From: Candidatus Nitrosopumilus sp.
Lineage (GTDB): Archaea; Thermoproteota; Nitrososphaeria; Nitrososphaerales; Nitrosopumilaceae
Direction of reading: 5' to 3'
Assembly (NCBI GenBank): GCA_030637455.1
Contig: DAOWGL010000061.1
Location: 1 to 13,544, forward strand
Length of the DNA stretch: 13,544 nucleotides
Below are positions 7,069-13,187 of the stretch, piece after piece. The notes under the pieces were generated by a model. That model was not told the DNA's origin. It saw only the letters and a list, made by a program, of their open reading frames with translations, and made no database searches. The position numbers were made by a program, and so were the translations under genes. Positions within the stretch are counted from its first letter, which is position 1; each line of letters opens with the position of its first letter.

Positions 7069-7607
7069 CTTATTTTTTTTATTAATGAAATCATTTTTTT
7101 AATTTCTGGATCTTTTTCTTTTAAAATCCCATTGATTTTTTCTTCTGATAATTGAATTTTTAAATCAATGATTGCTTGAAGTGCACTTTTTTTCACTTCT
7201 ATGTTGGAATCTAACAGTGCTTCAAAAAAAATCTCTTTAGCTTCAATAGCCTTAAGGTGACCTAATGCTCCCAGAGCACATGATCTTACTATAGAACTTT
7301 CATCTTTTGCAAGTTTAATTATTTCAGGAATGGCTGATGTTTCATTTCTATTTGCTAATACTAGTGACACAAAACCCCTGATATTTTTATTTGCAGTATT
7401 CAAATTATTGATTAAAAAATTAGAAATTTTATTTTTATTTAGCAAAAGTGAACTAAATGCTTCCCCTCTAACTTCAAGATCATCATCATCTAACTTTGAA
7501 ATTATTTTTTCTAACATGTTGGGATCACCTTCATTATTCAAAGTCTCCAAAATTTTGATTTTTTCTTTACTATTTCCAAATTCTAAAACTTTTGAAATAT
7601 TTTCCAA
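7050..7607 (-). CDS. HEAT-repeat (PBS-lyase-like) protein, 5' end uncertain
   Basis: At least 185 aa of alpha-helical repeats of about 30 residues: DPNMLEKIISKLDDDDLEVRGEAF, TSAIPEIIKLAKDESSIVRSCALGAL and AKEIFFEALLDSNIEVKKSAL are successive HEAT units (each continuing the same scaffold). Such proteins are interaction scaffolds; no partner is predicted. The 3' end is unusual: the last residues (GPEGI) and the TGA are encoded by the complement of the tRNA-Ala acceptor and T arm. The given start is TTG at 7607, but coding character continues upstream in frame (EPLLTRKEEFSQK) to a TAA at 7677-7679 with no ATG, GTG or TTG. An ATG at 7657, 28 nt from a TATA box, is out of frame by one base in an A5 run. 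The real gene probably begins near 7657 or 7670. Confidence 0.75.
   Translation of the reverse strand: MENISKVLEFGNSKEKIKILETLNNEGDPNMLEKIISKLDDDDLEVRGEAFSSLLLNKNKISNFLINNLNTANKNIRGFVSLVLANRNETSAIPEIIKLAKDESSIVRSCALGALGHLKAIEAKEIFFEALLDSNIEVKKSALQAIIDLKIQLSEEKINGILKEKDPEIKKMISLIKKISGPEGI
7073..7080 (+). terminator. T8 tract terminating tRNA-Ala
   Basis: Eight T begin five bases after the discriminator base, with a second run of seven T at 7094-7100. This is the usual archaeal terminator form. Both runs lie inside the 3' end of the antisense HEAT coding region, where the first encodes Lys-Lys. Confidence 0.6.
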
Positions 7608-7681
7608 CTTCTGGCTAAATTCCTCTTTTCTAGTTAATAATGGTTCAAATTTTTCATTTAATTCAAAAATATACTTTTAGC

Positions 7682-7700
7682 TTTAAATTATCCTTAAATA
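7682..7700. promoter_or_regulatory. divergent promoter region of alba and the HEAT gene
   Basis: Two TATA-like elements lie 12 bases apart: TTTAAAT (7682-7688) and TTAAATA (7694-7700). The first is centred 27 nt before the alba ATG (7712) and also 28 nt before the minus-strand ATG at 7657. The second, read on the minus strand as TATTTAA, is 27 nt from the ATT at 7670. So one near-palindromic box may serve both genes. Confidence 0.5.
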
Positions 7701-7711
7701 CCAAATTTTAC

Positions 7712-7999
7712 ATGTCAAATGAAACCCGAGACACCGTATTCATTGGTAAGAAACCATTGATGGCATATGTAACATCAGCGCTAATTCAATTGGCAAACTT
7801 ACCTACCGTCAACATCAAAGCTAGAGGACTCAGCATAGGTCGTGCTGTGGATGTAGCTCAAATCATTGCAAGAAAAACAGAAAATGCAGGCTACTCTATC
7901 GGAGAAATTAAAATTGGCTCAGAAGCATTAGAGTCACAAGACGGCAGAACTAGAAATGTTTCAACAATAGAAATTGAAATAAAGCGAGTTACGTCTTAA
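7712..7999 (+). CDS. alba: Alba family chromatin/nucleic-acid-binding protein
   Basis: A 95-aa archaeal chromatin protein that dimerises and coats DNA and RNA. It starts MSNETRDTVFIGKKPLMAYV; the tandem lysines K13-K14 match the DNA-contacting, acetylatable K16/K17 of crenarchaeal Alba. ARGLSIGRAVDVAQIIARK (38-55) and the beta-hairpin region EIKIGSEALESQDGRTRNVSTIEIEIKR complete the IF3-C-like fold. The ATG at 7712 is chosen because the TATA element is 27 nt upstream. A longer in-frame reading to 7640 would run through the promoter and adds residues (IFHLIQKYTFSF) unlike any Alba. A T-rich stretch past the stop (8018-8047) may terminate it, inside the convergent lyase gene. Confidence 0.95.
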   Translation: MSNETRDTVFIGKKPLMAYVTSALIQLANLPTVNIKARGLSIGRAVDVAQIIARKTENAGYSIGEIKIGSEALESQDGRTRNVSTIEIEIKRVTS

Positions 8000-8020
8000 T
8001 CGTACTTTACTCGAAATTCT

Positions 8021-8881
8021 TTATTTTATCTTTTTGTATTTTTTCTCCATCTTTCTAAACTTTGGAAGTTCAACCAAGTCATTAAACTGATCAAAATTCA
8101 CAACTTTTTGTTTATACTTTGATGTGTTCCCAGTTTTCTTTAATTCTTGTAGAATGTTCATTGTTGCAAATGTATTTGCATACAAAACTGACAATGGATA
8201 TAAAATAATATTAAATCCAATTTTGCTTAATGTTTCAGCTGTATTCAATGGTGTAGCTCCACCTTCAATCATATTTGCAACTAATGGTGCATTGATTTCC
8301 TTTCCAATCTTTTTCATTTCATCTAATGTTCTTGGGGCTTCAACAAAAACTGCATCTGCGCCTGTTTTTTTATTTTGTTTTCCACGTTCAATAGCCTCAT
8401 CCAATCCTTTAGTTGCCCTTGCATCTGTTCTTGCAACAATTATGAAGTCTTTACTTTTCCTTGCATCGATTGCTGCTGATAACTTCTCTGTATATTCTTC
8501 TTGAGAAACTACCTCTTTTCCTTGCATGTGTCCACAACGTTTAGGCCATTTTTGATCTTCTAGGAAAATACCTGATGCCCCTGCTGATTCTAACTCCTCC
8601 ACTAATTTCCATACACTCAGAGCATTTCCATATCCAGTATCTGAATCAACAATTACTGGAACTGACACTGCTCTACAAATTCTTCTGGCATTGTCTACCG
8701 TTTCTGTAGCTCCGATAAATCCATAATCTGGCATTCCAAATAATGTGGCAGATGTTCCATAACCTGTTTGGAACATTGCATCAAATCCTACTTTTTGAGC
8801 AATTTTTGCACCTAGTGCATCATAAACACCTGGAATCACAAGTGGTTTTTTTGATTTTAACATACTTTTCAAATTTTTCAT
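8021..8881 (-). CDS. isocitrate lyase/PEP mutase superfamily C-C lyase (methylisocitrate lyase-like)
   Basis: A 286-aa TIM barrel of the ICL/PEP mutase superfamily. Mg-binding acids are in VDSDTGYGN (D79, D81) and FLEDQ (E108). KRCGH (114-118) carries C116, the catalytic acid/base cysteine that marks lyases (isocitrate, 2-methylisocitrate, dimethylmalate) rather than PEP mutase. ARTDAR (150-155) and NMIEGGATP (203-211) line the site. PrpB usually has TEFG where this has IEGG, as in the dimethylmalate-lyase/CPEP-mutase-like branch, so the exact acid substrate is open. A methylisocitrate or related substrate would yield succinate or pyruvate. The ATG at 8881 is 25 nt from a TATA element (8902-8910). 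It neighbours the SDH operon, across the PadR gene. Confidence 0.8.
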   Translation of the reverse strand: MKNLKSMLKSKKPLVIPGVYDALGAKIAQKVGFDAMFQTGYGTSATLFGMPDYGFIGATETVDNARRICRAVSVPVIVDSDTGYGNALSVWKLVEELESAGASGIFLEDQKWPKRCGHMQGKEVVSQEEYTEKLSAAIDARKSKDFIIVARTDARATKGLDEAIERGKQNKKTGADAVFVEAPRTLDEMKKIGKEINAPLVANMIEGGATPLNTAETLSKIGFNIILYPLSVLYANTFATMNILQELKKTGNTSKYKQKVVNFDQFNDLVELPKFRKMEKKYKKIK

Positions 8882-8900
8882 AAATGTGTTATTTTTCTGA

Positions 8901-8910
8901 ATTATTTATG
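8901..8910 (-). promoter_or_regulatory. TATA-like promoter of the lyase gene
   Basis: Minus-strand CATAAATAAT is centred about 25 nt before the lyase ATG, which suggests a leaderless transcript. The rest of the 83-base gap to the PadR stop shows nothing I can name. Confidence 0.45.
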
Positions 8911-8964
8911 ATTTTAATTAAATTGCTAAGAAATGAGAATCAATTTTTAGAATAAAACACTGTA

Positions 8965-9474
8965 TTATTCGATCTTAATCTCTTTACCTTTTTTCTTTAC
9001 TTCTTTCTCTTGAACTTTTTTTAGTTCAGATTCTAGAAATTGCTTGTATTTGTTAGTCTCCTCATCTGTCATATTGGCAAAATTAGAACTTAGAATAGAT
9101 CCCATTGCAGCAATCTTTTCCAGTAGATCTAAAGCAACAAATCTTCCCACATTCCCTAATCGAAATAAAACCTCAAGTTGTTTTTTGATAATGTCGTTTA
9201 CTTTGTCTACATCTTCTGCTGTATCTTTTCCTTTCTTTGTTAATTGATATTTCCCATCTTTGGTTTCTTCAATTAATCCTTCATCTAGTAATCTACCCAA
9301 CAAAGGATAAATTAATCCCGGTGAAGGTTTCCATATTCCGTTACTTTGTTTAACTGCATAATCGATAATTTCTTTCCCTGTATGTGGAGTCTTTTTCAAT
9401 AATTCTAAAATGAAATATCTTGAAAATCCTCTTGGGACTGAGCTACCCACTCTTTGAAACCACTCAGAAATCAT
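8965..9474 (-). CDS. PadR-family winged-helix transcriptional regulator
   Basis: A 169-aa cytosolic regulator. The winged-helix DNA-binding region (about residues 10-85 from the ATG) contains SRYFILELLKKTPHTGKEIIDY, then GIWKPSPGLIYPLLGRLLDEGLIEE and the wing KDGKYQLTKKGK, the classic PadR signature in which P-S-P-G-x-I-Y-P-x-L is diagnostic. The rest is helical, with a lysine/glutamate-rich C-terminal tail, probably for dimerisation or ligand sensing. The start is ATG 9474. A GTG at 9489 is in frame, but the TATA element at 9498-9508 places transcription start at about 9476, after that GTG. The tandem palindrome overlapping the start suggests autorepression. It is divergent from sdhA; control of SDH is possible but not shown. 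Confidence 0.85.
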   Translation of the reverse strand: MISEWFQRVGSSVPRGFSRYFILELLKKTPHTGKEIIDYAVKQSNGIWKPSPGLIYPLLGRLLDEGLIEETKDGKYQLTKKGKDTAEDVDKVNDIIKKQLEVLFRLGNVGRFVALDLLEKIAAMGSILSSNFANMTDEETNKYKQFLESELKKVQEKEVKKKGKEIKIE

Positions 9475-9496
9475 CACTAGTGATATCACTAGTGAT
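9473..9496. promoter_or_regulatory. tandem 12-bp palindromic operator at the PadR start
   Basis: Two head-to-tail copies of the perfect palindrome ATCACTAGTGAT (9473-9484 and 9485-9496). They sit between the PadR TATA box and its ATG, covering the inferred transcription start. The junction forms a third 12-bp palindrome, AGTGATATCACT. This is the position and form expected for an autorepressor site. Confidence 0.75.
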
Positions 9497-9497
9497 A

Positions 9498-9508
9498 TAT
9501 TTTAATAT
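9498..9508 (-). promoter_or_regulatory. TATA-like promoter of the PadR gene
   Basis: AT-rich minus-strand element (TTAAAATATAT region) directly adjacent to the operator and centred about 28 nt before ATG 9474. It supports a leaderless message from that ATG. Confidence 0.5.
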
Positions 9509-9534
9509 TTTGGATCATGCCTACCAATTACTAC

Positions 9535-9542
9535 ATATTTAT
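9535..9542 (+). promoter_or_regulatory. TATA-like promoter of the sdh operon
   Basis: ATATTTAT is centred about 31 nt before the sdhA ATG, giving a leader of only a few bases. It lies about 40 bases beyond the PadR operator, so PadR could in principle touch this promoter. Confidence 0.45.
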
Positions 9543-9569
9543 CCCGCCCAAAGCAAGTTTGACTGAAAA

Positions 9570-11282
9570 ATGGTAGATTCCATAGAATTTGACTTGATCA
9601 TTTGTGGTTCTGGCTTGGCAGGTTTGCGTGCTGCAATTGCTGCAGCTAAAAAAGGTCCTCATCTCAAAATTGGAGTTGTTTCCAAAGTTCAAGTTATGCG
9701 TTCTCATTCTGTTTCAGCAGAAGGTGGAACTGCAGCAGTTCTTTTTGAAGATGAAGGTGATACAATTGAATCTCATGTTTATGATACTGTAAAAGGAAGT
9801 GATTTTCTTGCAGACCAAGATGTTGCTGAAAGACTTTGTGTTGAAATGCCACAAGAAATTCATCAATTAGATCATTGGGGAATGCCATGGTCAAGACGAG
9901 ATGATGGCAGAATTGATCAACGAAACTTTGGTGGATATAGTTTCCCTAGGGCAACATATGCATCTGATAAAGTTGGTTTCTTTGAAATGCAAACTTTGTA
10001 TGACACATGTCAAAAATTTGATAATATTGAATATCTTAACGAATGGTTTGTTACATCCATTATTCATGATGGAAAACGATTCATGGGTGTTACTGCAATT
10101 GAATTAGGTTCTGGTACATTTTATACAATCAAAGGAAAAGCTCTCATCATTGCAACTGGTGGTGCCGGAAGATTATACAGCTTTTCTACTTATGCTCTTT
10201 CTTCAACTCCTGATGGTTTGGATATGGGATTGCGTGCTGGTATGGCACTCAAGGATATGGAGTTTGTTCAATTTCATCCAACTGGAATTTTACCATCTGG
10301 AATTCTTATCACTGAAGGTGCAAGAGGCGAAGGTGGTTATCTTCTTAACAACAAAGGTGAACGATTTATGAAAACATATGCAGCTGGTAAAATGGAATTA
10401 GCTCCACGTGATATTGTATCAAGATCAATAATGACTGAAATCCAAGAAGGTAGGGGATTCAAACATGAAACTGGTGTAGATTGTATGAAACTTGATTTAC
10501 GACATCTTGGAGATGAAAAAATTAAAGAAAAATTAGGTGGAATTAGAGAAATATCAATTAAATTTTCAGGTCAAGATCCTGCAAAAGATTTGCTTGACAT
10601 TAGACCTGTATGCCATTACATGATGGGTGGACTACATACTGACATTGATGGCGCAACTGAAATTCAAGGAGTTTGGGCTGCTGGAGAGGCTGCATGTAAT
10701 AGTGTTCATGGATCTAATCGTTTAGGTGCAAATTCAACGTCTGAATGTATTGTTTGGGGTAAAATTACAGGTGAATTGGCAATTGACTATATTCAAAAGA
10801 ATGAATCTACAAACCCATGGCCTCATCATCTTGTGGCTGCTGAAGAAAAGAGAATCTATGATGGAATCTTTAGAGGAAATGGAGATGTTAATCCATATGA
10901 AATTAGACAACAGCTTACTGACACAATGAATGAGAAAGCATATGTTTACAAAAATGAAACTAATCTAATTGAAGGTCTTAAAACAATTCGAGATTTAAAG
11001 AAACAGACTTGGAAGCATGTTGATGATAAAGCAAAAGAGTACAACACCAATTTTGCAAATGTGATGGAACTTGACTCTATGTTTAGAGTAGCAGAGATTG
11101 TTTTACTTGGTGCAATTAACAGAAAAGAATCTCGTGGAGCACATTCAAGAACTGATTATCCCAAACGTGATGATGCCAACTTTTTGCATCATACTCTTGC
11201 TTACTATGATCCAAACGAACCAATAATGAAAACACATCCAGTCACAATTACTAAGTACCAGCCAGTGGAGAGGAAATACTAG
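9570..11282 (+). CDS. sdhA: succinate dehydrogenase flavoprotein subunit
   Basis: A 570-aa catalytic subunit of complex II that oxidises succinate to fumarate with covalent FAD. It has an N-terminal FAD-binding GSGLAGLRAA (13-22) and the flavinylated histidine in MRSHSVSAEGG (H46). Active-site residues are H236 in HPTGILPSG, R252 in GARGEGG, R345/H349 in RPVCHYMMGG, and R384 in HGSNRLGANS. The C-terminal ESRGAHSRTDYPKRDD motif is conserved. Length is close to bacterial SdhA (about 588). The start is the ATG at 9570, just after the TATA element. It is the first gene of the sdhACDB operon; TAG is followed directly by the sdhC ATG. Fumarate reductase is the alternative, but the operon form and aerobic host suggest SDH. 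Confidence 0.97.
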   Translation: MVDSIEFDLIICGSGLAGLRAAIAAAKKGPHLKIGVVSKVQVMRSHSVSAEGGTAAVLFEDEGDTIESHVYDTVKGSDFLADQDVAERLCVEMPQEIHQLDHWGMPWSRRDDGRIDQRNFGGYSFPRATYASDKVGFFEMQTLYDTCQKFDNIEYLNEWFVTSIIHDGKRFMGVTAIELGSGTFYTIKGKALIIATGGAGRLYSFSTYALSSTPDGLDMGLRAGMALKDMEFVQFHPTGILPSGILITEGARGEGGYLLNNKGERFMKTYAAGKMELAPRDIVSRSIMTEIQEGRGFKHETGVDCMKLDLRHLGDEKIKEKLGGIREISIKFSGQDPAKDLLDIRPVCHYMMGGLHTDIDGATEIQGVWAAGEAACNSVHGSNRLGANSTSECIVWGKITGELAIDYIQKNESTNPWPHHLVAAEEKRIYDGIFRGNGDVNPYEIRQQLTDTMNEKAYVYKNETNLIEGLKTIRDLKKQTWKHVDDKAKEYNTNFANVMELDSMFRVAEIVLLGAINRKESRGAHSRTDYPKRDDANFLHHTLAYYDPNEPIMKTHPVTITKYQPVERKY

Positions 11283-11714
11283 ATGCCAAACGACGAACAC
11301 AGAGAAGGTATTGGAGGAATGATCAATCCTCGTCGATATGGAATTGAACGTGTTGCATATTTGTTAATGAGATTAAGTGGATTGGGATTATTGGCATATT
11401 TTATTGGTCATATTTATGAAACAAGTAATATTCTACGAGGTCAAGTTGGCTGGGATGATTTCATGGAACTCATCTCTGGCACTGAAGGCCATATCGTAAT
11501 GTCAATTGTAATTGCAATGTGTGTATTTCATACTGTAAATGGAGTTAGAGTAATGTTGGGACATGGAGGAGTAGGTGTAGGAAAACCTGCAAGACCTGAT
11601 TATCCATATGATCCAGCATCACAAAATTATAGACATAAAATTGGAATTTATTCTGCAATAGTTCTTGCAGCAGTTGCAATGATGTACGGTTTAGCGGTAA
11701 TGTTTGGTGAATAA
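11283..11714 (+). CDS. sdhC: succinate dehydrogenase membrane anchor, cytochrome b556-type
   Basis: A 143-aa integral membrane subunit with three hydrophobic helices (about 25-45, 69-91 and 119-140). RLSGLGLLAYFIGHIYE (30-46) resembles the SdhC R-x-S-G quinone-site helix and holds H43. CVFHTVNGVRVML (80-92) is the heme-helix signature, H83 being the likely axial heme b ligand (by analogy with E. coli SdhC). A long loop, HGGVGVGKPARPDYPYDPASQNY, follows helix two. The ATG directly follows the sdhA TAG; a purine-rich GTGGAGAGG a dozen bases upstream can act as an internal ribosome site. Assignment as C rather than D rests on order and motif, and is moderately sure. Confidence 0.88.
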   Translation: MPNDEHREGIGGMINPRRYGIERVAYLLMRLSGLGLLAYFIGHIYETSNILRGQVGWDDFMELISGTEGHIVMSIVIAMCVFHTVNGVRVMLGHGGVGVGKPARPDYPYDPASQNYRHKIGIYSAIVLAAVAMMYGLAVMFGE

Positions 11715-11715
11715 A

Positions 11716-12060
11716 ATGAGAGAAAGCACAATAATGAAAATCCACTATGGGACTGCTTTGGCAGCCGTAGCGTTAGTAGCTGTTCACATTTTGATGCGTC
11801 TTACTATGGGATATGCTGAATCTTTAGAATATGAAAATGTCTTAGCTAATTACAAATTTGTTCCGTATGCTATAATGTTAGAATTAATTCTAGTCCTACT
11901 TGCTGTTCATGGATTTAATGGACTAAGAGTGATCTTACTTGAACTAAAACAAGGAAGACTTTATGAAAAAGCAGTTTCTTATGGTTGCCTTGTAGCGATG
12001 ATTGGATTAATAGCATACGGCTCAAGAACAATTATTATGACTAACATGGGGATGGTATAG
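11716..12060 (+). CDS. sdhD: succinate dehydrogenase second membrane anchor
   Basis: A 114-aa membrane protein with three helices (about 9-30, 48-73 and 88-106). LAVHGFNGLRVILLEL (62-77) carries H65, in the same H-x-x-N-G-x-R pattern as SdhC, consistent with a paired heme/quinone anchor. H24 lies in helix one. The ATG at 11716, one base after the sdhC TAA, is preferred. An in-frame TTG at 11704 inside sdhC is possible, but the ATG has a GGTGA element 10 bases upstream. Together with SdhC it anchors SdhAB at the membrane and passes electrons to quinone. The family is diverse, so subunit naming is by position. Confidence 0.87.
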   Translation: MRESTIMKIHYGTALAAVALVAVHILMRLTMGYAESLEYENVLANYKFVPYAIMLELILVLLAVHGFNGLRVILLELKQGRLYEKAVSYGCLVAMIGLIAYGSRTIIMTNMGMV

Positions 12061-12062
12061 AA

Positions 12063-12818
12063 ATGGCTCAAGTTTCTAGTATTTCAAACGAACAATCCCC
12101 AACGGCAAAATCTGTCACTCTTAAAATTTCAAGATATAATCCTGAACATGACGAATCAAGTCAATTTATGGAGTTTCCTGTCAAATATGACCAACTTTCG
12201 ACTTTTCTAGAAGCAATCCTGGATGTCAAAAAACACTTTGATCATTCTGTTGCAGTTCGTTATTCTTGTAGACAAGCTACATGTGGTTCATGTGGAATGA
12301 TAATTAATGGAAAACCAAGATTAGCCTGTTTTACAAAAATTAGTGAATTAGATTCTAATGTTATCACTGTTGAACCTATGAACAATTTCCCAGTAATTCG
12401 TGATTTAGCAGTAAAGTTTGAAAAATTATTTGATACTCATCAAAAAATCAAACCATATCTAATTAGAGATGATACAGAACTAGTATCTGACGAAAAAGAA
12501 TTCTTACAAACTCCTGAAGAAGTAGAACAATACATTCAATTTGCAAATTGTATCAAATGTGGTTTGTGCAATTCTGCATGTCCTACAATGGCTACTGATT
12601 CATCATTTGTTGGACCTCAAGCATTAGCTCAAGCATATCGATATGTTGCTGATAGTAGAGATAAAGGTAAAGATTCTAGATTAAAAATAATTGATGATTC
12701 TCATGGTATCTGGAGATGTCATTTTGCTGGCTCTTGTAGTCAAGTATGTCCAAAAGGAGTTGATCCTGCTATGGGAATTCAACTACTTCGAGGATATATG
12801 CTAGGTTTCAGAAGTTAA
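12063..12818 (+). CDS. sdhB: succinate dehydrogenase iron-sulfur subunit
   Basis: A 251-aa electron-transfer subunit. The N-terminal plant-type ferredoxin domain has C69, C74, C77 and C89 (SCRQATCGSCGMI...LAC) for the [2Fe-2S] cluster. The C-terminal domain has CIKCGLCNSACP (C163, C166, C169, C173) and CHFAGSCSQVCPKGVDP (C219, C225, C229), giving the usual [4Fe-4S] and [3Fe-4S] sets. This is the classic SdhB pattern, not the cysteine-rich SdhE-type of Sulfolobus. Length is close to E. coli SdhB (238). The start is ATG two bases after sdhD, with GGGGATGG upstream. It closes the sdh operon; its TAA overlaps the stop of the convergent MIP18-family gene (TTAA), and a T7 tract follows. Confidence 0.97.
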   Translation: MAQVSSISNEQSPTAKSVTLKISRYNPEHDESSQFMEFPVKYDQLSTFLEAILDVKKHFDHSVAVRYSCRQATCGSCGMIINGKPRLACFTKISELDSNVITVEPMNNFPVIRDLAVKFEKLFDTHQKIKPYLIRDDTELVSDEKEFLQTPEEVEQYIQFANCIKCGLCNSACPTMATDSSFVGPQALAQAYRYVADSRDKGKDSRLKIIDDSHGIWRCHFAGSCSQVCPKGVDPAMGIQLLRGYMLGFRS

Positions 12819-13138
12819 CCTAGTTTTTTTGGATTTGGGCTATTGTTTACTTGATTGTTAATCTGTTCAGCCATAAAGTGATTTGAGACATTAACTTTAA
12901 CATCCTTTACACCATCTACTTTCAAAAGATTATCATGTACATCCTGACAAATCTTAAAACCAAATACTGCTGGACAGAATGGACTGGTAAGATGTAAATC
13001 CACTTTGACATTGCTGTCGTTGATATCAACTTCATCAATTAATTCTAGTTCTACAATTGATGTGTTAATTTCTGGATCTACAATCTTAGATAGCTCATCA
13101 AATATTTTAACTCGCATCAGTTTGATATCTTGGCTCAT
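12815..13138 (-). CDS. MIP18/DUF59 family Fe-S cluster assembly protein (SufT/PaaD-like)
   Basis: A 107-aa single-domain DUF59 protein. It has the hallmark VDPEINTSIVELELI (residues 19-33 from the chosen start, equivalent to DPEhpxxivxLgli) and TSPFCPAV (with the conserved C-P pair), followed by VDGVKDVKVNV. These small proteins help mature Fe-S or other metal proteins. The start is ATG 13138 (MSQDIK): the longer in-frame reading from ATG 13171 would translate the TATA box itself, and 13138 lies 25 nt from it. The C-terminus is a short Asn/Lys tail that overlaps sdhB by the shared TTAA. The position next to sdhB may reflect a shared Fe-S theme, but the gene is convergent and not co-transcribed. 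Confidence 0.85.
   Translation of the reverse strand: MSQDIKLMRVKIFDELSKIVDPEINTSIVELELIDEVDINDSNVKVDLHLTSPFCPAVFGFKICQDVHDNLLKVDGVKDVKVNVSNHFMAEQINNQVNNSPNPKKLG
12824..12830 (+). terminator. T7 tract ending the sdh operon
   Basis: Seven T start six bases past the sdhB TAA, inside the last codons of the convergent MIP18-family gene. It fits poly-U termination in archaea. Confidence 0.5.
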
Positions 13139-13158
13139 GTCGTGAAAACCATTGTTGC

Positions 13159-13167
13159 TATATATAA
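13159..13167. promoter_or_regulatory. near-symmetric TATA box shared by the MIP18-family gene and argH
   Basis: TATATATAA is the only good TATA element in the 49-base gap. Its centre is 25 nt from the ATG at 13138 on the minus strand and about 25 nt from the argH ATG at 13188 on the plus strand. Both messages would be leaderless. Confidence 0.65.
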
Positions 13168-13187
13168 CCATTATAGAACCTTAGGTA

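Noticed and set aside
7355..7365. ACTAGTGA match to the PadR operator half in the HEAT gene
   Set aside because: Only 8 of 12 bases and not a palindrome; likely chance.
7640..7711. N-terminal extension of Alba from an upstream in-frame start
   Set aside because: It would translate the TATA boxes and adds residues unlike Alba; the ATG at 7712 fits the promoter distance.
9475..9489. GTG start of PadR at 9489
   Set aside because: It lies inside the operator and upstream of the inferred transcription start; ATG 9474 fits better, though GTG is not excluded.
11704..11715. TTG start of sdhD at 11704
   Set aside because: It overlaps sdhC and the ATG at 11716 has a good ribosome-site-like GGTGA.
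13139..13171. Longer start of the MIP18-family protein at ATG 13171
   Set aside because: The extra residues are encoded by the TATA box itself; ATG 13138 begins the normal domain.
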